6,442 nucleotides of DNA from Oscillospiraceae bacterium (GTDB lineage: Bacteria; Bacillota; Clostridia; Oscillospirales; Ruminococcaceae), in NCBI GenBank assembly GCA_019420135.1, contig JAHZHS010000101.1:1193-7634 (forward strand), given 5' to 3'. Position 1 is the first letter of the stretch. Each line of letters begins with the position of its first letter. The notes beneath the pieces were generated by a model. That model was not told where the DNA came from, searched no databases, and saw nothing but the letters and a program-made list of their open reading frames with translations. Shown here in pieces: positions 1 to 4,818 of this stretch. Position numbers and translations under genes: made by a program.

Positions 1-460
1 GGCAGGAGCCGAAAGCGTCGTCCACGTAGGCGTCGGCCAGGCTGGCCAGATCCTCGCTGAAGGTGTCGATGTTCTTGGTCTCTTCCTTGCGGAAGCGGGT
101 GTTCTGGAGCAGGACCACGTCGCCGTTGTTCATGGTGGCGACGGCAGCCTTGGCGTTGGGGCCGACGACCTCGTCGTCATCCGCGAAGGTGACCGGCTGG
201 CCCAGCTTCTCGGACAGGCGGACCGCAACGGGAGCCAGGCTGAACTTGGCCTCGGGGCCGTTCTTGGGCTTGCCGAGGTGGCTGCACAGGATGACCTTGG
301 CGCCGTCCGCAATCAGCTTCTTGATGGTGGGCAGAGCAGCGTTGATGCGGTTGTCATTGGTGATGACACCGTCCTTCATGGGGACGTTGAAGTCGCAGCG
401 GACGAGCACGCGCTTGCCCGCATAATTCTGATCGTCAATGGTCTTTTTACCTAATCCCAT
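1..460 (-). CDS. pgk: Phosphoglycerate kinase, N-terminal part (cut by window edge)
   Basis: Cytoplasmic glycolytic enzyme that transfers phosphate from 1,3-bisphosphoglycerate to ADP, giving ATP and 3-phosphoglycerate. The first 153 residues are visible, about 40% of the usual 390-400; the reading frame runs off the window start. Visible family signatures are RCDFNVP (residues 21-27), the substrate-binding Arg38 in NDNRIN, SHLGKPK (60-66), LLQNTRF (117-123) and DAFGSC (148-153) just before the expected HRAH. These form the N-terminal substrate domain. The start ATG (458-460) is preceded by AGAGGAG (470-476) with a 9-nt gap. The gene has its own strong promoter (528-556) and follows the terminator of the SPFH gene, so it begins a new transcription unit. 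Its usual partners gap and tpi are not in view. Identification is very secure; only the C-terminal nucleotide-binding domain is missing from view. Confidence 0.97.
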   Translation of the reverse strand, partial: MGLGKKTIDDQNYAGKRVLVRCDFNVPMKDGVITNDNRINAALPTIKKLIADGAKVILCSHLGKPKNGPEAKFSLAPVAVRLSEKLGQPVTFADDDEVVGPNAKAAVATMNNGDVVLLQNTRFRKEETKNIDTFSEDLASLADAYVDDAFGSC

Positions 461-469
461 AGCAAAAAT

Positions 470-476
470 CTCCTCT
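470..476 (-). promoter_or_regulatory. Ribosome-binding site of pgk
   Basis: Reading on the minus strand, AGAGGAG lies 9 nt before the ATG at 460. It fixes the pgk start. Confidence 0.85.
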
Positions 477-497
477 CGGTTTTACCTTGCAAAATCC

Positions 498-512
498 GGG
501 GCCCCAGGCCCC
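498..512 (-). promoter_or_regulatory. GC-rich hairpin in the pgk leader
   Basis: In the minus-strand transcript GGGGCC-TGG-GGCCCC can form a 6-bp all-GC stem with a 3-nt loop, beginning about 9 nt after the predicted transcription start and followed by GGATTTT. It could protect the 5' end of the mRNA or cause weak attenuation. The U-run is short and separated from the stem, so it is not a convincing terminator. Only the pairing is seen; the role is inference. Confidence 0.5.
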
Positions 513-527
513 TTTGGGTCTGATTCT

Positions 528-556
528 ATTATACGCACAAAGGTTTCATTTCGCAA
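528..556 (-). promoter_or_regulatory. Sigma-A-type promoter of pgk
   Basis: Minus-strand -35 TTGCGA (551-556) and perfect -10 TATAAT (528-533) are separated by exactly 17 bp. Transcription would start near 521, giving a leader of about 60 nt. The stretch just upstream (557-597) is very AT-rich and could act as an UP element. This matches a strong constitutive promoter, as expected for a glycolytic gene. Confidence 0.82.
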
Positions 557-719
557 GACATTTATTGATACTTATTTAACGTTTCTGTAAAATTTTCTCC
601 GCAAAACAGGATTTTTTCTCGTTCCGGCGTGGGATCGGCGGAGGCGTTTTCCTGCGGCGGCGTGCCGTTCCAGGCAGACGGCGGATGCGGGCAGGCCCTT
701 TGCTCTCCGGACGGCGCGC
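557..719. other. Non-coding spacer between the SPFH terminator and the pgk promoter
   Basis: I see no credible gene here. The part next to the pgk promoter (557-597) is AT-rich. The rest is GC-rich and includes, at 686-698, a 13-bp copy of the terminator-arm sequence found at 738-750. Confidence 0.6.
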
Positions 720-753
720 AAAAAAGGGGCCTGCCCCTGCGGGCAGGCCCCTT
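720..753 (-). terminator. Intrinsic terminator of the nfeD-SPFH operon
   Basis: On the minus strand an 11-bp perfect GC-rich stem (GGGGCCTGCCC at 741-751 pairing with GGGCAGGCCCC at 726-736, 4-nt loop) is extended by two A-T pairs and followed by six U residues (720-725). It lies 17 nt beyond the stop codon of the SPFH gene and separates it from pgk. Confidence 0.93.
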
Positions 754-769
754 CTGAAAGGATATGCGG

Positions 770-1675
770 TTATTTGGCAGGTGTGTTCGCACCGCCCGCG
801 ATGCCCTGAATGGCTGCCACAGTGGCGGCCAGGTTCTGCATCTCGGAAGGGACGATGATCTTGGTGGCCTTGCCGTCGGCGACCTTTTCCAGCGCCTCCA
901 TGCTGCGCAGAGCCAGCATGTTCTGGTTGGGGGCGGCCTCATTGATGAGGCGGATGGAGTCCGCCTTGGCCTGCTGGACCATCAGCAAAGCCTGGGCCTC
1001 GCCCTCGGCCTCACGGATGCGCTGCTGCTTGACAGCCTCGGCACGCAGGATGGCAGATTCCTTCTCGCCTTCGGCCCGGGTGATGGCCGCCTGCTTCTCG
1101 CCCTCGGCCAGCAGGATGTTGGCACGCTTCTCGCGGTCGGCTTTCATCTGCTTTTCCATGGCCTGACGGATCTCCGTCGGGGGCTCGATGTTCTTCAGCT
1201 CGATGCGATTGACCTTGATGCCCCAGCGGTCGGTGGCCTCGTCCAGGGTGGCGGTGATCTGGGTGTTGATGGCGTCGCGGCTGGTCAGCGTCTCGTCCAG
1301 GGACATGCTGCCGATGATGTCACGCAGGGTGGTGGCGGACAGGTTCTCGATGGCCTGGATGGGGCGGTTGACGCCGTAGGCGTAGGCCTTGGCGTCAAAC
1401 ACCTGGAAAAAGACGACGGTGTCGATCATCATGGTGACGTTGTCGCGGGTGATGACCGGCTGAGGGGGGAAGTCCGCCACTTCCTCCTTGAGGGAAACAC
1501 GGCGGGCCACCCGCTCAATGAAGGGCAGCTTGATGTGAAGACCGGCCTCCCAGGTCGCCTTGTAGACGCCCAGGCGCTCAATGACGAAGGAATTGGACTG
1601 GGGCACGATGACAATGCAGCGCACCAGAACGACCAGTACGATGACCAGAAGGATCGCAGCAATGAGAAGTCCCAT
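770..1675 (-). CDS. SPFH/band-7 (stomatin, QmcA/paraslipin-like) membrane protein
   Basis: A 301-residue scaffold-type membrane protein of the SPFH (stomatin/prohibitin/flotillin/HflK) superfamily. An N-terminal hydrophobic anchor (about residues 3-24) is followed directly by the SPFH domain (about 22-185), with family signatures such as PQSNSFVIERLG (25-36), GLHIKLPF (45-52) and VITRDNV (74-80). A charged, Ala/Glu-rich coiled-coil (about 172-245) contains AEGEK/AEGEA repeats typical of paraslipins, and a short Gly/Ala-rich tail ends the protein. Such proteins oligomerise at the membrane, organise microdomains and modulate membrane proteases; the specific client is unknown. The ATG at 1673-1675 has AGGAG (1684-1688) 8 nt upstream. 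It follows nfeD by 56 nt with no terminator between, so the two are probably co-transcribed, as in many bacteria where SPFH and NfeD proteins act together. The E. coli counterpart would be QmcA (YbbK), but orthology is not proven. Confidence 0.95.
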   Translation of the reverse strand: MGLLIAAILLVIVLVVLVRCIVIVPQSNSFVIERLGVYKATWEAGLHIKLPFIERVARRVSLKEEVADFPPQPVITRDNVTMMIDTVVFFQVFDAKAYAYGVNRPIQAIENLSATTLRDIIGSMSLDETLTSRDAINTQITATLDEATDRWGIKVNRIELKNIEPPTEIRQAMEKQMKADREKRANILLAEGEKQAAITRAEGEKESAILRAEAVKQQRIREAEGEAQALLMVQQAKADSIRLINEAAPNQNMLALRSMEALEKVADGKATKIIVPSEMQNLAATVAAIQGIAGGANTPAK

Positions 1676-1683
1676 ATGTAATT

Positions 1684-1688
1684 CTCCT
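1684..1688 (-). promoter_or_regulatory. Ribosome-binding site of the SPFH gene
   Basis: AGGAG on the minus strand lies 8 nt before the ATG at 1675 and supports that start. Confidence 0.85.
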
Positions 1689-1731
1689 TTTTTGGTTGAT
1701 GAGTAAAGTTTCGGATGCCGGGTTCAGGGTG

Positions 1732-2175
1732 TCAGACCCCGGCAGTCTGTACGGATGCAACGGTGAGCACGGCGCCGTCGGCGGCAGTGACCTCACAGGG
1801 GGTCCCTTCGGGCAGGGCAGCGGCGGCTTTCGCCTGCCAATCCAGCCCGTCCACCCGGACGCGGCCGATGCCGCCCGGCACAATGGCCTTGAGCACCACA
1901 CCGCGCTTGCCGACGACCAGCTGGGAACCGTTGGTGACCGGGGGCTTGCTGGCCGCCCGGCGCTTGGCGAGGGTGGGCACCATGACCGCAAGGATCACGG
2001 CCGACACCACCGCAAAGACGGCGAACTGCACAATGGCAGAGTCGGTAAAGAGGCTGGCGATCATGGCCGCGCCGGCCCCCACCGCAAACCAGATGGAGAT
2101 CAGCGCGGTGGTGGCGGCCTCGGCCACCACAAAAGCGATGGTCAGAACCAGCCAGATCAGAGTATCCATTCCCAT
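1732..2175 (-). CDS. NfeD-family membrane protein (short form)
   Basis: A 147-residue NfeD-like protein. Three hydrophobic segments (about residues 5-21, 24-43 and 48-69) are followed by a basic linker (KRR, 71-73) and a soluble C-terminal domain (about 82-143) with the OB-fold hallmark G.VRVDG..W.A (about 104-115). This is the short membrane type without the N-terminal ClpP-like protease domain of long NfeD proteins. NfeD proteins are partners of SPFH/stomatin proteins, and here the SPFH gene lies immediately downstream, so the two products probably form one membrane complex. The start chosen is the ATG at 2173-2175, which has GGAGG (2184-2188) 8 nt upstream. An in-frame GTG at 2184 overlaps that Shine-Dalgarno sequence and is unlikely. 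Expression probably starts at the promoter at 2376-2404, giving an unusually long leader of about 195 nt. The exact function remains open. Confidence 0.9.
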   Translation of the reverse strand: MGMDTLIWLVLTIAFVVAEAATTALISIWFAVGAGAAMIASLFTDSAIVQFAVFAVVSAVILAVMVPTLAKRRAASKPPVTNGSQLVVGKRGVVLKAIVPGGIGRVRVDGLDWQAKAAAALPEGTPCEVTAADGAVLTVASVQTAGV

Positions 2176-2183
2176 ATATAGCA

Positions 2184-2188
2184 CCTCC
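2184..2188 (-). promoter_or_regulatory. Ribosome-binding site deciding the nfeD start
   Basis: GGAGG on the minus strand sits 8 nt before the ATG at 2175. It overlaps the in-frame GTG at 2184, which argues against starting there; a third candidate, the ATG at 2169, would be 14 nt away. Confidence 0.85.
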
Positions 2189-2224
2189 AGCTATCGGGGT
2201 AAACCGTGGGAAAACGTAACCACT

Positions 2225-2364
2225 GGAGACGGAGCCGGATTTGCCTCACATCGTACGCTGCTGCGCATTCTGCCGGACTTGGCTACGGTATCTCCCCCGG
2301 GCCTTTCGCCCACCGCACAGTGCCGGTCAGCGGCCTTTCTGCGTGCGGAAGATTCCTCCGTTCC
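2225..2364 (-). ncRNA. Possible structured leader RNA upstream of nfeD
   Basis: In the minus-strand transcript a long-range stem can close almost the whole leader: GGAACGGAG (2356-2364), about 5 nt after the predicted transcription start, pairs with CTCCGTCTCC (2225-2234) with one bulged base. Inside it, CCGCAC (2343-2348) pairs with GTGCGG (2313-2318) around a smaller GCCG/CGGC hairpin (2322-2334), followed by a GGGC/GCCC hairpin (2299-2311). I do not recognise it as a known riboswitch class. It may be a cis-acting leader or a separate small RNA; only the complementarities are directly seen. Confidence 0.35.
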
Positions 2365-2375
2365 AGATTGTCAAT

Positions 2376-2404
2376 ATTTTAACACAATCCGGTATGGAAG
2401 TCAA
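2376..2404 (-). promoter_or_regulatory. Promoter of the nfeD-SPFH operon
   Basis: Minus-strand -35 TTGACT (2399-2404) and -10 TAAAAT (2376-2381) are 17 bp apart, and TGT directly before the -10 gives an extended -10. Transcription would start near 2369. The -35 lies inside the weaker of two NrdR-box-like elements, so repressor binding would block it. Confidence 0.8.
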
Positions 2405-2414
2405 TATATTCCGT
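2399..2414. promoter_or_regulatory. Second, weaker NrdR-box-like element
   Basis: AGTCAATATATTCCGT shares the AATATATT core of the stronger box and matches about 12 of 16 positions of the NrdR-box consensus (acaCwAtATaTwGtgt). Its core starts exactly 31 bp from the other core, the spacing typical of paired NrdR boxes, and it covers the -35 of the nfeD promoter. Confidence 0.45.
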
Positions 2415-2429
2415 TTTCACATTCATTTT

Positions 2430-2445
2430 CCACAATATATTGTGT
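2430..2445. promoter_or_regulatory. NrdR-box-like palindrome
   Basis: CACAATATATTGTG (2431-2444) is a perfect 14-bp palindrome. With its flanks it matches 15 of 16 positions of the NrdR-box consensus acaCwAtATaTwGtgt. NrdR is an ATP/dATP-sensing repressor that normally controls ribonucleotide reductase genes through two boxes three helical turns apart. Here the box lies 26 bp upstream of the -35 of the nfeD promoter. Another regulator with an AT-rich palindromic operator is possible. Confidence 0.55.
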
Positions 2446-2646
2446 TTACAAGTCTGCAAGTGGCCAGCGCTGGTAGAAAATATGCAGCTTGGGACCGCGG
2501 TTTACCGTTTTGAATTGTAAAATCGCTGTAAATTCCGCAAAATGGGAGATTTATACAAAAAAGCGCTCGGTTTTTGTACATGTCCAGTCCGGGCAGGGCG
2601 GCGCCGTTTCCGGATGAAATTTTGTCCTTTCGGGCCGGGTGATGGG
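2446..2646. other. Non-coding stretch between the GH13 terminator and the nfeD regulatory region
   Basis: I see no credible gene here; the short frames lack ribosome-binding sites and recognisable sequence. It contains a 10-bp palindrome CCAGCGCTGG (2464-2473) and an inverted repeat TACAAAAA/TTTTTGTA (2554-2561 and 2571-2578). Neither can be assigned a function. Confidence 0.6.
2554..2578. repeat. Inverted repeat TACAAAAA-N9-TTTTTGTA
   Basis: Perfect 8-bp arms (2554-2561 and 2571-2578) are separated by 9 nt. The stem is AT-rich, so it is a poor terminator by itself. It may be a protein-binding site or a secondary transcription-stop signal behind the GC-rich terminator at 2647-2691. Confidence 0.45.
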
Positions 2647-2691
2647 AAAAGACAAAGAAAAGCGCCGCCCCGGACAAAAGCGGAGCGGCGC
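2647..2691 (-). terminator. Intrinsic terminator of the GH13 gene
   Basis: On the minus strand GCGCCGCTCCG (2681-2691) pairs with CGGGGCGGCGC (2662-2672) through 11 bp with a single G-U wobble and an 8-nt loop, followed by the T-rich tract TTTTCTTTGTCTTTT (2647-2661). It begins 38 nt beyond the stop codon of the GH13 gene. Confidence 0.9.
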
Positions 2692-2729
2692 ACAGGGCCG
2701 GTATTTTTTTGGTCAGCGGCGGACTTTGG

Positions 2730-4577
2730 TCAGTAGATGGCGAAGTAGCCCACGTGGGTGGGGTTGTTCTCCTCCACCAGGATGGTGAATCCGCCGGGGT
2801 TGACCTCGGTGACCTTGCCGAAAGCCTCGGTGGCCAGCAGGTGATCTCCCCGGTTGAGGACGATCTCGGCGGTGCGGGTCTTGCCGCGGCGGCGGTATTG
2901 CAGCAGGTCGCCCTCGGCGCGGACGATCTCGAAGCTGCCGCCCTGGAAGGCATCGCAGGTATTGCGCAGGGTCGCCAGGTTGCGGATAGGCCCGCGCAGC
3001 CGCTCCTCGGTGCTGTTCCAGTCAAAGAAGGCACGGTTGAAGGGGTCGCGGTAGCCCTGCATGGCGATCTCGTCCCCATAATAGACGCAGGGCACGCCGG
3101 GCAGGGTGAAGATCATGGCGTAGGCCAGCAGCAGGCGGCGGACTGCCGCGTCGTACTGGTCGGCGGGGATGCGGCGGCCGCTCTGCCAGTAGCGGTCCCG
3201 GCCGTTGGCGGGCTCCCCCGAGATGGCCGTCATGGCCCGCTCGGTGTCGTGGGTGGAGAGGAAGTTCATCAGGCAGTCGATGGCCGGTTTGGGGTAGTTC
3301 TCACAGATATTGAGCAGCCCCTCGGCCACATCGGCCACGTCGGCCCCCCGCACAAAGTCGATGGCGCAGTTGCGGAAGGGATAGTTCATGGTGGTGTCCA
3401 GCCCGTGTCCCCGCAGGTAGGTGCGGCGGCGGCCGAAGGCCTCCTTGGTAGTGGCATCCTCCCACACCTCGCCGATGAGCAGTTTGTCCTCCCCGTGGGA
3501 CTTGACGGCCTGACGGATCTTTTCGATGAAATCATCGGGCAGCTCGTCGGCCACGTCCAGGCGGAAGCCGCTGGCGCCCAGGTTCAGCCAGGTGTCGATG
3601 ACGCCGCCCTTGCCGCAGACAAACTCCACATAGGAGGGGTCATCCTCCTCCACCTCGGGCAGGGTCTCAAAGCCCCACCAGCTGCGGTAGCCGCAGGGAT
3701 AGCCCGAGTCGAAGTCGTACCACGAGCGGTAGGGAGAATTGCGGTCGCGGTAAGCGCCGCCGGGGCCGTAGCGGCCCTCCCGGTTGAAGTAGATGGAGTC
3801 GGAGCCGGTGTGGCTGAACACCCCGTCCAGGATGATGCGGATGCCGTTCTGGGCAGCCTCGGCACACATGCGGGTGAATTCCTCGGTGGTGCCCAGCACC
3901 GGGTCGGGCTTGAGGTAGTTGGCCGTGTTGTACCGGTGGTTGGAGTGGGCCTCGAAGATGGGGTTGAGATAGATGCAGGTGACGCCCAGACGCTTCAGGT
4001 AGGGCAGTTTCTGACGGATGCCCGCAAAGTCGCCGCCGAAGTAGTCCCGGTTGAGATAGCCGTCGGCCTGCTCGGTGGGCCAGAAGTAGGGCTCTCCCGT
4101 CTTGTCCTCCCGGTAGATGCGGTCGGCAAAGGGCATGGCCTTGCCCGGCCGTCCCTCACAGAACCGGTCGGGGAAGATCTGGTACATGGTGCCGCCCCGC
4201 ATCCATGCCGGGGTGGCAAAATCCGGCTCGTAGACGGTGAGCTGCCACTGACGGCCCGCCGTCCAGGAGAGTTCGCCCTCGTTGTGGGCGCCCCGGAAGA
4301 TCTTGCGGAAATCGGTGTACAGATCAAAATAGTAGAAATACAGTCCCGTGGTGGTGGGGCGCACCTTGACCGAGAAGTGGTTGACCCCGGGGGTCTGACC
4401 TTCAAAGTTCATCCGGTAGTGGACCGGATCTTCCCGGTCCTTGGTCAGCACCAGGTGCGGGTCGACATACCCAAGCTGTTCCGGCACCGTCAGCCGGATG
4501 GTCACCTCCGTGCCGGCGGTCACCGCACCAAAAGGCTGTTTGCAGGCCGGATCGGTGCTGTTGTAATAGGTATGCAT
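2730..4577 (-). CDS. GH13 alpha-glycosidase (neopullulanase/cyclomaltodextrinase-like)
   Basis: A 615-residue glycoside hydrolase of family 13, predicted to cleave alpha-1,4 and possibly alpha-1,6 bonds in maltodextrins, cyclodextrins or pullulan fragments. No signal peptide is visible, so it should act in the cytoplasm. An N-terminal beta-sandwich (about residues 1-120, CBM34-like) precedes the catalytic barrel: YQIFPDRF (132-139), region I DGVFSH (251-256), region II GFRLDVADE with Arg339 and nucleophile Asp341, region III LIGEV with acid/base Glu370, and region IV STHDTER with His443 and Asp444. A small C-terminal beta-domain follows (about 540-615). All three catalytic carboxylates are present. 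The ATG at 4575-4577 is chosen because AAGGAG (4586-4591) lies 8 nt upstream; an in-frame ATG at 4634 would add 19 residues with no supporting site. It follows glgP by 241 nt, consistent with joint glycogen/maltodextrin use. Subfamily and exact substrate are inferred. Confidence 0.94.
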   Translation of the reverse strand: MHTYYNSTDPACKQPFGAVTAGTEVTIRLTVPEQLGYVDPHLVLTKDREDPVHYRMNFEGQTPGVNHFSVKVRPTTTGLYFYYFDLYTDFRKIFRGAHNEGELSWTAGRQWQLTVYEPDFATPAWMRGGTMYQIFPDRFCEGRPGKAMPFADRIYREDKTGEPYFWPTEQADGYLNRDYFGGDFAGIRQKLPYLKRLGVTCIYLNPIFEAHSNHRYNTANYLKPDPVLGTTEEFTRMCAEAAQNGIRIILDGVFSHTGSDSIYFNREGRYGPGGAYRDRNSPYRSWYDFDSGYPCGYRSWWGFETLPEVEEDDPSYVEFVCGKGGVIDTWLNLGASGFRLDVADELPDDFIEKIRQAVKSHGEDKLLIGEVWEDATTKEAFGRRRTYLRGHGLDTTMNYPFRNCAIDFVRGADVADVAEGLLNICENYPKPAIDCLMNFLSTHDTERAMTAISGEPANGRDRYWQSGRRIPADQYDAAVRRLLLAYAMIFTLPGVPCVYYGDEIAMQGYRDPFNRAFFDWNSTEERLRGPIRNLATLRNTCDAFQGGSFEIVRAEGDLLQYRRRGKTRTAEIVLNRGDHLLATEAFGKVTEVNPGGFTILVEENNPTHVGYFAIY

Positions 4578-4585
4578 GGGCAGGA

Positions 4586-4591
4586 CTCCTT
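4586..4591 (-). promoter_or_regulatory. Ribosome-binding site deciding the GH13 start
   Basis: AAGGAG on the minus strand lies 8 nt before the ATG at 4577. This favours that start over the upstream in-frame ATG at 4634. Confidence 0.87.
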
Positions 4592-4628
4592 TGTTGTGGG
4601 ATAAGGCAGGGCACAGGCAGACACGGTC

Positions 4629-4644
4629 CGCCATACGAATGGCG
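4629..4644. repeat. Small hairpin upstream of the GH13 gene
   Basis: CGCCAT (4629-4634) and ATGGCG (4639-4644) form a perfect 6-bp stem with a 4-nt loop, 52 nt upstream of the GH13 start. There is no U-run, so it is not a terminator. It may be an operator or an mRNA hairpin. Confidence 0.4.
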
Positions 4645-4668
4645 TCCGAACCCGCAAAAGCGAGCCAG

Positions 4669-4693
4669 TGTCAACGCGCAATGTGCGCCGACA
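4669..4693. promoter_or_regulatory. Imperfect palindrome in the glgP-GH13 gap, possible operator
   Basis: GCGCA (4676-4680) and TGCGC (4684-4688) form a short palindrome around ATG, flanked by TGTC (4669-4672) and GACA (4690-4693), which continue the symmetry with unequal spacing. It could bind a sugar-responsive regulator. The TTGACA at its edge (minus strand, 4669-4674) has no good -10 at normal distance, so I do not call a promoter. Confidence 0.3.
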
Positions 4694-4818
4694 ATGGCCC
4701 GCTTTTCAGGGTTTGCGACAAAGGTTCCGGTTGCGGACTCCGCCGGCGCGGCACGGAGAAATTCCCTGTACCGGCCCTGCGGCGGCCTTGCCTGTGTTCA
4801 GTTTATGCGGGGCGGCAA

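Larger units (their letters stand above)
4578..4818. other. Gap between glgP and the GH13 gene
   Basis: The 241-bp gap has GC-rich potential stems near 4736-4790, but none is followed by a U-tract on the minus strand, so I do not call a terminator for glgP. No strong promoter is seen either. Read-through from glgP, or a weak regulated promoter near the inverted repeats at 4629-4693, are the two possibilities. Confidence 0.55.

Noticed and set aside
764..1681. A 305-codon open frame on the plus strand, antisense to the SPFH gene
   Set aside because: It covers almost exactly the SPFH gene, has low-complexity Gly/Leu/Asp-rich composition and no recognisable domain.
2176..2184. GTG at 2184 as the nfeD start
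   Set aside because: It is part of the GGAGGTG ribosome-binding site; the ATG at 2175 has ideal spacing.
2194..2271. A 25-codon leader-peptide-like frame starting at the ATG at 2271 on the minus strand
   Set aside because: There is no Shine-Dalgarno sequence at proper distance and no stretch of repeated regulatory codons.
2225..2364. Cobalamin, FMN or c-di-AMP riboswitch in the nfeD leader
   Set aside because: There are short resemblances (CTGACCGGCACTGT to a cobalamin-type segment, AAGTCCGG to the end of an FMN-type element). The conserved boxes are not present in the right order, and the downstream genes are unrelated to those ligands.
2502..2693. A 63-codon minus-strand frame in the GH13-nfeD gap
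   Set aside because: It begins inside the GH13 terminator, has no ribosome-binding site and a biased Arg/Pro/Lys composition with no known motif.
2709..4604. A 631-codon open frame on the plus strand, antisense to the GH13 gene
   Set aside because: It mirrors the real gene and arises from GC-rich codon use. Its translation is Gly/Val/Ala/Asp-rich without any family motif, and the opposite strand carries a full set of GH13 catalytic motifs.
4578..4634. ATG at 4634 as the GH13 start
   Set aside because: The extra 19 residues are Cys-containing and not family-like, and no ribosome-binding site precedes it, whereas AAGGAG precedes the ATG at 4577.
4646..4674. TTGACA (minus strand, 4669-4674) as the -35 of a GH13 promoter
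   Set aside because: At 16-18 bp distance the -10 would be GC-rich (GTTCGG), not TATAAT-like.
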